Assembly: GCA_021786915.1 (NCBI GenBank)
Contig: JAJYMP010000314.1
Coordinates: forward strand, 1-9,277
Reading direction: 5' to 3'
Length of the DNA: 9,277 nucleotides
From: Chloroflexota bacterium
GTDB lineage: Bacteria; Chloroflexota; Limnocylindria; Limnocylindrales; CSP1-4
Numbering within the stretch: the stretch's first letter is position 1; each line of letters opens with the position of its first letter. This document shows positions 1-5,300 of this stretch, one piece after another. Position numbers and translations under genes: made by a program. Under the pieces are notes generated by a model, which was not told where the DNA came from, made no database searches, and saw only the letters and a program-made list of their open reading frames with translations.

Positions 1-663
1 CAGCGTGCGGATCTCGGTCACCGCCTCGCCGCCCACGTTCTCGCGCGCGCCCGGGCCCAGCGCCGCACGGAAGCTCGCATCGTCGGCGTAGATGAAGAAG
101 TCCACCGGCGTGATCTCGTTGATCCCGAGCAGCGTCGCGTCGGTCGTGATGGCCTTGACGGCGACCTCGGCCGCCTTCTGCGCGAACGACGGCGCCCCCT
201 GGGTCCAGTGCACGGTCACGATGCCGTCGCGCAGGGTCTGCCACTGCTGGGTGGCGTCCAGGTAGCGGTAGCTGGTGGGCTGACTGCGCACCGGGTCGCC
301 GCCCCCCTGCGGGTACGCGACCCACGACGAGCTGATCGGCGTGTTCGGCATGAGGTGGCCGCTGCCCGACGTGTCGAGCGTGTAGTGCAGGGTCGAGGCG
401 CCCGCGGCCACGGGGTTGGTCAGCGGCACGACGAACGGGCCGGTCGCGGCCGGGTATGTGATCTGGAGCTCGACGCGGGACGGGGCCTCGGTGGCCGCGA
501 GCCTGATCGAGAAGTCGATGCCCTGGTTGAACGTGCCGCTCGTCTGCGGGTCGCTGAAGGTGAACGTCGCGGCCTGCACCGGCGCGGCAGGGACGAGGAG
601 CGCGAGCGACGTGGCGAGCGCGAGCAGCAGCCTGCCCAGGCGCGCCCGCCCGAGGCTGATCAC
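1..663 (-). CDS. Secreted peptidase-MA-like protein, N-terminal 221 residues (C-terminus outside window)
   Basis: The GTG start at 663-661 overlaps the stop of the upstream substrate-binding protein gene (GTGA), with GGAG six bases before it, so translational coupling is likely. Residues 1-31 form a signal peptide: basic MISLGRARLGR, a Leu/Ala-rich core, then PVQA before ATFTF. Residues 32-140 look like a beta-rich Ig-like domain (FTFSDPQTSGTFNQGIDF, VELQITYPA). From about 142 (WQTLRDGIVTVHW, then a helix AQKAAEVAVKAI, then PVDFFIYADDASFRAALGPG and ENVGGEA) the pattern matches the start of the peptidase-MA-like domain seen in Chloroflexota secreted zinc metallohydrolases. In that family the HExxH zinc site lies further downstream, so here it would be beyond the window and catalysis cannot be confirmed. 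The frame is open to base 1. The family call comes from pattern memory. An uncharacterised secreted adhesin-like protein is the alternative. Confidence 0.72.
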   Translation of the reverse strand, partial: MISLGRARLGRLLLALATSLALLVPAAPVQAATFTFSDPQTSGTFNQGIDFSIRLAATEAPSRVELQITYPAATGPFVVPLTNPVAAGASTLHYTLDTSGSGHLMPNTPISSSWVAYPQGGGDPVRSQPTSYRYLDATQQWQTLRDGIVTVHWTQGAPSFAQKAAEVAVKAITTDATLLGINEITPVDFFIYADDASFRAALGPGARENVGGEAVTEIRTL

Positions 664-2369
664 TGCCCGCTCCACGCCAGCCCCGCCAGCCGGAGGATCC
701 CGGTGCCGTTCTGCGCCGCGCCCAGCACGCCATCGCGAACCAGGGACCACGAGCGCCCGTACGAGACGGGCACCACCGGGACCTGGTCCTGCACGATCTG
801 CAGGGCCTTGGTGTAGCCAGCGAGCGCGGTCGCCGCGTCGCCGGCCGAGCTCGCCTGCCCGACCGCCGCGTCGAACTGGGGGTTCGACCAGCCGCCCTGG
901 TTGGCGGTGGACCCGGTGCCCAGCAGCACGCCGAGGAAGTCGTTGGGGTTGGGGTAGTCGGCCACCCACGACTGGCTCCAGATGTCGGGCGGGTCGGTCG
1001 CGAGGCGCTCGAGGTACGGGTTGAAGCCCATGCTCTCGTACTGGACGCTGACGCCGAGGTTGGCCTTGAGCATGGCCACGATCTGGCCGTCGTGGCTGCC
1101 GCCTCCCCCGCCGATGAACGTGATCGACGGCAGGCCCTGGCCATTGGGGTAGCCGGCGGAGGCCAGCAGCTGCTTGGCCTTGGCGACGTCGAACGGCGGC
1201 AGGTAGGCGCCCTGGGGCGCGCCGGGCATCCCAGCCGGGACCATGCCGGTCGCGGGCTTGCTCGCGATCGGGTCGTCGAGGGCGGCGAGGCGCCGCCAGT
1301 CGATCGCCATCGCGAACGCCTGCCGGAGCCGCACGTCTGCGAAGGGACCCCTCCGGGTCTCGAAGCCGTAGTAGCTGACCGAGAGGTCCGGGTCCTCGCG
1401 CAGGGACGGCCCGAGCTGGCGGTCGTAGGCGAGCCACGTGGCGTCCGTGAACGAGACGGGCGCGATGTCCACGGTCCCCGCGGAGAACGCGTCGACCGGC
1501 GACTGGCCGTTGAGGGTGACCAGCATCTTCACTGTGTCGATCGCGGGCTTGCCCGCCCAGTAGTGCTGGTTCGCCTGCAGTGTCCACGCGTCCGACGAGA
1601 CCGAGGCGAGCGTGTACGCTCCGCTGCCGACCATTGTCCCCGGGGCTGCCTGGAACTCGCCGTCACCGACGGACGAGGGCACCACCGCGAACGGCGAGCT
1701 GGACACGATGGCGGGCAGGTTGCCTCCGCCCTGGACCATGTCCACGACGACGGTCTTCGGGTCGGGCGCGCTCACGCCGAGCGTGCTCGTGTCGGTGGAC
1801 TGGCCCGAGAGCAGTTCGCGGGCGCCCTTGACGTCGGCCATCAGGGAGGCCAGCAGCGACGGGTTGCCCGGGACGAACAGGCGCCGCCAGCTGTGGACGA
1901 CGTCGGACGCCGTGAGCGGCGAGCCGTCGCTGAACTCGAGTCCGTCGCGCAGGGTGAAGACGACCTTCGTGCCGTTGTCGCTGACCTGCCACGAGGACGC
2001 CAGCGCCGGGCGGATCTGGAGCGACGGGTCGACAGCGGTCAGCGTCTCGAACAGCTGGCAGATGTACTGCGCGCTGCCGAGGTCCCCGGCATGGGCGGGG
2101 TCGATCGATGACGGCCTCCCCGCGAGAACGGTGATGCTGTCGGTGGAGGCCGCCGACGTGCGGTCGGGCGTCGTCCCGAGCGGCGTGGGGAGCAGGTGGA
2201 CGACGAGGGCAGCGGCGGTGACCAGCGCCACGAGCGCGAGCATCGCGCGGCGCCAGCGCGGACCTGGGGTGCTCGCTCCACCGTCGGGCCAGTCGGGCCG
2301 GCCCCGCATGAGGTCGCCCGGCAGCGGGGACGCCGCCGGGCGGTCGGGCCCGGTCAGACCAGGTTCCAC
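660..2369 (-). CDS. Family 5 ABC transporter substrate-binding protein (peptide/solute binding), membrane-tethered
   Basis: 569 residues from the chosen GTG at 2369-2367. SBP_bac_5 (DppA/OppA cluster) features include SITVLAGRPSSIDPAHAGD near residue 77, the ALASSWQVSDNGTKVVFTLRDG region, VRLRQAFAMAIDW, and the late signature YPNPNDFLGVLLGTGS (about 472-486) followed by GWSNPQFD. The protein should capture peptides or similar solutes outside the membrane. Residues about 42-60 (MLALVALVTAAALVVHLL) form one hydrophobic segment after RWRR. No cysteine lies near it, so this is a signal anchor or uncleaved signal, not a lipoprotein. Start choice: GGAGGT (2381-2376) sits six bases before this GTG, and in this frame third-position GC is clearly lower upstream (11 of 30 codons end in A/T). 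Alternatives are ATG 2456, GTG 2372, ATG 2309 or the Met at the membrane segment. No permease or ATPase gene is adjacent; the stop overlaps the peptidase-MA-like gene start. Confidence 0.88.
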   Translation of the reverse strand: MEPGLTGPDRPAASPLPGDLMRGRPDWPDGGASTPGPRWRRAMLALVALVTAAALVVHLLPTPLGTTPDRTSAASTDSITVLAGRPSSIDPAHAGDLGSAQYICQLFETLTAVDPSLQIRPALASSWQVSDNGTKVVFTLRDGLEFSDGSPLTASDVVHSWRRLFVPGNPSLLASLMADVKGARELLSGQSTDTSTLGVSAPDPKTVVVDMVQGGGNLPAIVSSSPFAVVPSSVGDGEFQAAPGTMVGSGAYTLASVSSDAWTLQANQHYWAGKPAIDTVKMLVTLNGQSPVDAFSAGTVDIAPVSFTDATWLAYDRQLGPSLREDPDLSVSYYGFETRRGPFADVRLRQAFAMAIDWRRLAALDDPIASKPATGMVPAGMPGAPQGAYLPPFDVAKAKQLLASAGYPNGQGLPSITFIGGGGGSHDGQIVAMLKANLGVSVQYESMGFNPYLERLATDPPDIWSQSWVADYPNPNDFLGVLLGTGSTANQGGWSNPQFDAAVGQASSAGDAATALAGYTKALQIVQDQVPVVPVSYGRSWSLVRDGVLGAAQNGTGILRLAGLAWSGQ

Positions 2370-2515
2370 CACGCCACCTCCGGCAGTCCCGGCTCGGGCC
2401 GCCGAGGGTCCAGCACGCGAACCATCGGAACGACTGCGCGCGGGCGTGCCGTCCACGCGTAGTCACCACCGGAGAACCCGGCGAGCATGAACACGATGCA
2501 GACCCAGCGACGCAC
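2354..2515 (-). CDS. Candidate small membrane/secreted protein, 53 residues, leaderless start
   Basis: GTG at 2515 to TGA at 2354 gives 53 residues beginning VRRWVCIVFMLAGFSGG, a short basic end followed by a hydrophobic segment as in a signal peptide or membrane anchor. A Pro/Arg-rich tail ends EVAWWNLV. Third-position GC is about 83 percent (9 of 53 codons end in A/T), higher than in the overlapping upstream extension of the SBP frame, which supports this as the coding frame here. The stop overlaps the SBP start by 16 bases, consistent with coupling. A TATACT box lies exactly six bases upstream, so the transcript could start at the GTG itself. I recognise no family. The alternative is that this is only the leader of the SBP gene, translated or not. 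Confidence 0.42.
   Translation of the reverse strand: MRRWVCIVFMLAGFSGGDYAWTARPRAVVPMVRVLDPRRPEPGLPEVAWWNLV
2376..2381 (-). promoter_or_regulatory. Ribosome binding site GGAGGT deciding the SBP start
   Basis: A perfect GGAGGT on the minus strand ends three bases before GTG 2372 and six bases before GTG 2369. The second spacing is near optimal, which favours 2369. No comparable site precedes the more upstream ATG at 2456. Confidence 0.6.
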
Positions 2516-2521
2516 GGCCGG

Positions 2522-2527
2522 AGTATA
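2522..2527 (-). promoter_or_regulatory. Putative -10 box TATACT for the small-ORF/SBP/peptidase-MA-like unit
   Basis: TATACT on the minus strand is followed by CCGGCC and then the GTG at 2515. This is the geometry expected of a leaderless transcript. No good -35 hexamer is seen 16-18 bases upstream. An A/T hexamer is conspicuous in such GC-rich sequence. Confidence 0.42.
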
Positions 2528-2574
2528 GGCCGGAGCCGACGTCCGCCTCGGGGGTCGGGTCGCGGGCAGAGTAT

Positions 2575-2626
2575 GAGGCCTCGCCGTGCCACACCGCCGG
2601 GGGAACGATGCTGTCTGCGAGGCCTC
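2575..2626. repeat. Inverted repeat pair GAGGCCTCGC / GCGAGGCCTC, possible operator pair
   Basis: Perfect 10-base arms lie at 2575-2584 and 2617-2626 with 32 bases between them. Each arm contains the 8-base palindrome GAGGCCTC; the palindrome centres are 44 bases apart, about four helical turns. The pair lies in the 153-base gap between the fusion-protein stop (2669) and the small-ORF start (2515), centred about 63 and 107 bases upstream of the putative transcription start. Two dimer-binding sites for a regulator are a possible reading. A long-loop hairpin following the upstream gene is another. Confidence 0.4.
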
Positions 2627-2668
2627 TATCCGTGGAACGAGCCGCCGGTCGTTTCGTTAGGGCGCCTG

Positions 2669-3640
2669 TCAGGGAATTTCGCGGACCCCATCGACCCCGG
2701 GCGCGCCCACCAGGAGGTCGCGCCGGCCGGCGAACCACTTGAGGAACCGGTAACGCTGCTTCTTCGCCAGGCGCTCGTCCGGCGGGGGCGGCTCCTCGCC
2801 CAGGATGCCGAACGGCAGCGCCAGCACCACCGCCCGCCTGGGAGCCGCCTCGACGTCCGCATCCTCGGGCACGTCGCGCAGGACGAATCCCCACCAGGCT
2901 TCGAGGGGCGCGTCCAGCGTGAAGTGGTCGTCCAGCGGGCCCCGGGCGATGTAGTCCGCCCGCCGGAACGCCATCGCCCGCAGGCTCACGGTGTCGGCAA
3001 CGGTCACGCCCGAGGGGGTGGCCGTGAAGTGCACGAGGTCCGTGGTCGTGCGGCCCTCGATGCCCGCGACCGCGACCGCCGGATCGTCGAGCTTCGCGGC
3101 CAGGGCGCCGACGAGATCGCCCTGCGCCTCGAGGCGGGGGCTCATCAGCACGACAACCCCTCCCGCCGCCCGTCGGACCCCTGCGTTGTTGGCGGCCGCC
3201 GCGCCCATGCGCGAGGCCAGCCGGACCACCTCGACCCCATCTGGGAGGCCCGCGATCTCCGTCGCGACGGCCGAGGACGGCTGGTTGGCGACGACCACCA
3301 CCTGCACGCCGGCCGAGTGCGCCATCACGGCCGCGACGGAGCGCGCCAGCACGCCCGCGGCATCGTCGGCGACCAGCACGACCGTGGCCGCCGAGCTGGA
3401 GTCCTCGTCGAGTCGCGACGGGACGGCCTCGCTGGCGCCGAAGCGGACCTCGCCGTCCACCTCGACCACCGCCTCCGGGCGCCGCTCGAGCGTGTACAGG
3501 CTGGCCGCGTCGACCACGTTCCAGCCGGCGGCCTCGAGCGCTGCCTTGAGGCGGTCGGCGGTCGCCCAGTCGTGGGCTCGTCGGGCCCGGGAGCGCTCGT
3601 CGGCGAGGGCGCGGATGTCGGGGGGAACGGGGTGGGCCAT
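2669..3640 (-). CDS. CysS C-terminal-like region fused to glycosyltransferase family 2-like domain
   Basis: 323 residues from ATG 3640. Residues 8-45 (ADERSRARRAHDWATADRLK, then LEAAGWNVVD) closely resemble the helical tail of cysteinyl-tRNA synthetase (pattern ARxxxDxxxADxxRxxLxxxGxxxxD). No synthetase catalytic HIGH or KMSKS motif is present. Residues 85-260 look like a GT2/Rossmann nucleotide-sugar fold: ATVVLVADDAAGVLARSVAA, VQVVVVANQ, MGAAAANNAGVRRAAGGVVV, then RADYIARGPLDDHF and LEAWWGFVLRD, resembling the GT2 acceptor-side G-x-LDExF motif. The usual acidic DxD-type metal site is replaced by LMSPRLE. The tail (PPDERLAKKQRYRFLKWF) is basic and aromatic. The protein is cytoplasmic with no signal peptide. 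The N-terminal extension of the frame beyond 3640 is rejected because a TATCCT box lies six bases before this ATG. Substrate is unknown and catalysis is doubtful. Confidence 0.75.
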   Translation of the reverse strand: MAHPVPPDIRALADERSRARRAHDWATADRLKAALEAAGWNVVDAASLYTLERRPEAVVEVDGEVRFGASEAVPSRLDEDSSSAATVVLVADDAAGVLARSVAAVMAHSAGVQVVVVANQPSSAVATEIAGLPDGVEVVRLASRMGAAAANNAGVRRAAGGVVVLMSPRLEAQGDLVGALAAKLDDPAVAVAGIEGRTTTDLVHFTATPSGVTVADTVSLRAMAFRRADYIARGPLDDHFTLDAPLEAWWGFVLRDVPEDADVEAAPRRAVVLALPFGILGEEPPPPDERLAKKQRYRFLKWFAGRRDLLVGAPGVDGVREIP

Positions 3641-3646
3641 CGAACG

Positions 3647-3652
3647 AGGATA
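3647..3652 (-). promoter_or_regulatory. Putative -10 box TATCCT, leaderless start of the fusion protein gene
   Basis: TATCCT is followed by CGTTCG and then ATG 3640. The six-base spacing is identical to the TATACT-GTG spacing at 2527-2515. There is no Shine-Dalgarno sequence, so a leaderless mRNA beginning at the ATG is the simplest reading. Confidence 0.45.
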
Positions 3653-3670
3653 CCCGGGCTGGCGCCGGGG

Positions 3671-3694
3671 CCGGTCCCTGTCCCGGTCCCTGTC
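3671..3694. repeat. Perfect 12-base tandem repeat (ccggtccctgtc) x2
   Basis: Two identical adjacent copies lie at 3671-3682 and 3683-3694, in the 103-base gap upstream of the fusion gene. They fall about 31-54 bases upstream of its presumed transcription start, where an activator or the -35/UP region would sit. The pair could be a direct-repeat binding site or a chance duplication. Confidence 0.45.
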
Positions 3695-3743
3695 GTCGGC
3701 CTCCCGTGGACGCGGCCAGCGCCGCCCCCCTCCCCAGGCCGAC
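3695..3743 (-). terminator. Nested hairpin after the CPBP gene, terminator-like without T tract
   Basis: Immediately after the CPBP stop (3744), 8-base perfect arms at 3736-3743 and 3695-3702 (GTCGGCCT / AGGCCGAC) enclose a second hairpin, GCGGC-CAGC-GCCGC, at 3712-3725. No T run follows, so termination is uncertain; it could also stabilise the mRNA 3' end. Confidence 0.3.
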
Positions 3744-4550
3744 TCAGTGCACCGGCACCCCCACGGCGGCCGACGCCAGCACCATGGAGCCCAGGATGCA
3801 CGTGTGGGCCAGGCCGCTCCACAGGACCGATCCGGTCCGCCAGTCGAGCCAGCCGTACAGGAACCCGCCGCCCAGCGTGGACATCGTCTCGAGCTCGGGC
3901 TTGCCCAGGTGAGAGAAGGCGAACGGCAGCGTGGCGACCACGACCGCGATCGGCCCCACGGCGCGGAGGAGCGCGAACAGCAGGAAGCCGCGGAAGAAGA
4001 ACTCGGCCGGCAGCACATCGAGCGCCGTGGTCAGGAAGACCTGGGGCGACGGGGCCGCCTGCGGGGCGTAGTAGGCGGCGAACGCGGGCACGTGCGCGAG
4101 GGCGAACGCGACGGGCGTCATCACCGCGATCCCGCCCAGGATGATCGCGAGCCCGACGCGCCAGTCGCCCAGCCGGAGGCCGTACCGGCTGGGCCGGTCG
4201 CGGAAACCGAGCAGGACGACCAGCAGCGGGACACCGCCGAGGAGCAGCAGCCTGCCCACGCCCTGGATCCGCTTGAAGTCGGCGTCGCTGGTGGTGGACC
4301 AGCCCGTGGCCCAGGCGACGACGTCCGTGACGCGCCCGTGGTAGTCGAGCAGCAGGAGCAGAGCCACGAAGATCATCGCGGCCGTTGCGCGCCTGGGCAT
4401 CCGCAGCCCCAGGAACTCCACCGTGCGCAGGTCGGCGGCATCGGCCGGGTAGCCGGGCGCGTCCACGAGCCAGGCGCGGAGCCGTGCCGGCGCGGACACG
4501 CCCGCGACCGCTCCCGACTGGGCGAGGCTTCGATCAGGCACGTCCGTCAT
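3744..4550 (-). CDS. CPBP family intramembrane protease homologue (Rce1/Abi-like)
   Basis: 268 residues. A soluble N-terminal stretch of about 52 residues precedes hydrophobic segments near 55-70, 99-115, 131-152, 170-197, 199-214, 223-234 and 242-266, a multi-pass inner membrane protein. CPBP motifs are visible: PAEFFFRGF (E183, R187; family motif EExxxR), FAFSH (210-214; FxxxH) and GLAHT with H249. The first glutamate of motif 1 is alanine (A182), and the Asn usually found four residues after the last His is absent, so proteolytic activity is not assured. CPBP members act in prenyl-protein processing, bacteriocin self-immunity or anti-sigma processing; the substrate here is unknown. GGGAG lies eight bases before the ATG. 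The start overlaps the stop of an 18-codon upstream frame (ATGA). Confidence 0.85.
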   Translation of the reverse strand: MTDVPDRSLAQSGAVAGVSAPARLRAWLVDAPGYPADAADLRTVEFLGLRMPRRATAAMIFVALLLLLDYHGRVTDVVAWATGWSTTSDADFKRIQGVGRLLLLGGVPLLVVLLGFRDRPSRYGLRLGDWRVGLAIILGGIAVMTPVAFALAHVPAFAAYYAPQAAPSPQVFLTTALDVLPAEFFFRGFLLFALLRAVGPIAVVVATLPFAFSHLGKPELETMSTLGGGFLYGWLDWRTGSVLWSGLAHTCILGSMVLASAAVGVPVH

Positions 4551-4603
4551 CGCATGGGCTCCCGGGCGACGGTGCGCTGCAACTCGTGCGCGAAACCGCG
4601 CAC
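4547..4603 (-). CDS. Speculative 18-codon leader ORF overlapping the CPBP start
   Basis: GTG 4603 opens a frame VRGFAHELQRTVAREPMR whose TGA overlaps the CPBP ATG (ATGA). TAGGAT (4614-4609) sits five bases upstream of the GTG, again a leaderless-like arrangement. Nothing in the peptide is recognisable. It may be only untranslated leader, since the CPBP gene has its own GGGAG site. Confidence 0.2.
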   Translation of the reverse strand: MRGFAHELQRTVAREPMR

Positions 4604-4705
4604 CGTGGATCCTAGACGGTCGGGCCCCGCACGGCGCCGAGTTGGGGCAAGATTAGCGGCGCTCGTCGCCGCCCCCGCGACGGCGCGGAAGAGGGACGCG
4701 AACCC
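4551..4705. promoter_or_regulatory. Divergent promoter region between CPBP and flavodoxin genes
   Basis: Divergent starts at 4550 (minus) and 4706 (plus) require promoters in both directions within 155 bases. On the minus strand, -10-like hexamers TAGGAT (4614-4609) and TAATCT (4655-4650) are visible, neither with a convincing -35. No clear plus-strand box was found. GAGGG lies ten bases before the plus-strand ATG. Confidence 0.35.
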
Positions 4706-5200
4706 ATGGCCCCGCGCGTGCTCGTCGCCTTCGCCACGAAGATGGGATCGAATGCGCAGGTCGCGGAGGCGATCGCCGCAGTCCTGCGCGACGCCGGTCT
4801 CGAGGTGACGACCCTGCCCGCCCGCGAGGCCCGCGACCTCGCGCCCTATGACGCGGTGGTCCTCGGCAGCGCCCTCTACGCCGCCCACTGGCAGCGGGAG
4901 GCCAACCGGTTCGTGAACCGGGGACGTGAGGCGCTGCGCACGATGCCCGTCTGGCTGTGGAGCAGCGGCCCCCTCGACCGCCACCTCGCGGCGAGGGACC
5001 TGCCGCCCGCCGACAACGTCCTCGCGATCATGGCCGACATCCCCTTCCGCGCGCACCACACGTTCGGCGGGCTGCTGGACCCGACGGTGCCGGACGTGGA
5101 CGAACAGATCCTCCGCACGCACCAGGTGGGCGACTTCCGCGACTGGGAGCGGATCCGCGCCTACGCCCGGGAGATCGCCCTCGCGCTGACGGCCGGTTGA
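4706..5200 (+). CDS. Flavodoxin-domain protein, HemG-type (protoporphyrinogen oxidase-like)
   Basis: 164 residues, single flavodoxin domain (Flavodoxin_5 type), cytoplasmic. The FMN phosphate loop is at VLVAFATKMGSNAQVAEAI (5-23; T11 and S15 in the loop). The second nucleotide-contact region VVLGSALYAAHWQREANRFV (51-70) parallels HemG VVIGASIRYGHYH. The C-terminal helix DWERIRAYAREIALAL parallels the HemG ending DWExxxxFAREIA. The protein binds FMN and carries electrons. In HemG this oxidises protoporphyrinogen IX with menaquinone, but many short actinobacterial and chloroflexal homologues are of unknown role and no heme genes are nearby, so hemG is not assigned. It is close to HemG in length (about 181). 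It is the only clear plus-strand gene in the window and is convergent with the S53 gene. Confidence 0.85.
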   Translation: MAPRVLVAFATKMGSNAQVAEAIAAVLRDAGLEVTTLPAREARDLAPYDAVVLGSALYAAHWQREANRFVNRGREALRTMPVWLWSSGPLDRHLAARDLPPADNVLAIMADIPFRAHHTFGGLLDPTVPDVDEQILRTHQVGDFRDWERIRAYAREIALALTAG

Positions 5201-5242
5201 GGCGTCCCGGGCTGGAGGATGCCGCCGCCAGCCAGGCAGCCG

Positions 5243-5268
5243 GGGACCCGGCCTCGCGACCGGGTCCC
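5243..5268. terminator. Hairpin between convergent genes, likely terminator
   Basis: GGGACCCGG (5243-5251), loop CCTCGCGA, CCGGGTCCC (5260-5268): a perfect 9-base stem about 42 bases after the flavodoxin stop, followed on the plus strand by only TT. Its symmetry and its position between converging genes suggest use from both sides, most plausibly for the plus-strand gene. Confidence 0.5.
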
Positions 5269-5282
5269 TTCGGCTCGATGGA

Positions 5283-5297
5283 TCGGGGTTGCCCCGA
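5283..5297. terminator. Short hairpin directly after the S53 peptidase stop
   Basis: TCGGGG-TTG-CCCCGA forms a 6-base stem with a 3-base loop, three bases past the minus-strand TGA at 5301. There is no T tract. It could act together with the larger stem at 5243-5268 as a two-hairpin end for the S53 transcript. Confidence 0.35.
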
Positions 5298-5300
5298 GGG

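Noticed and set aside
2370..2456. Upstream ATG 2456 as the SBP start
   Set aside because: This adds 29 residues of Ser/Gly/Arg-rich sequence with lower third-position GC, overlaps the small ORF in another frame, and lacks the GGAGGT site present before GTG 2369.
2573..4808. Long plus-strand open frames opposite the fusion protein and CPBP genes
   Set aside because: No recognisable domain, atypical composition, and the minus strand holds CPBP and GT2-like motifs with start signals.
4706..5200. Assignment as hemG
   Set aside because: The similarity is to the flavodoxin/HemG fold, but there are no heme genes nearby and the residues specific for protoporphyrinogen cannot be judged by eye.
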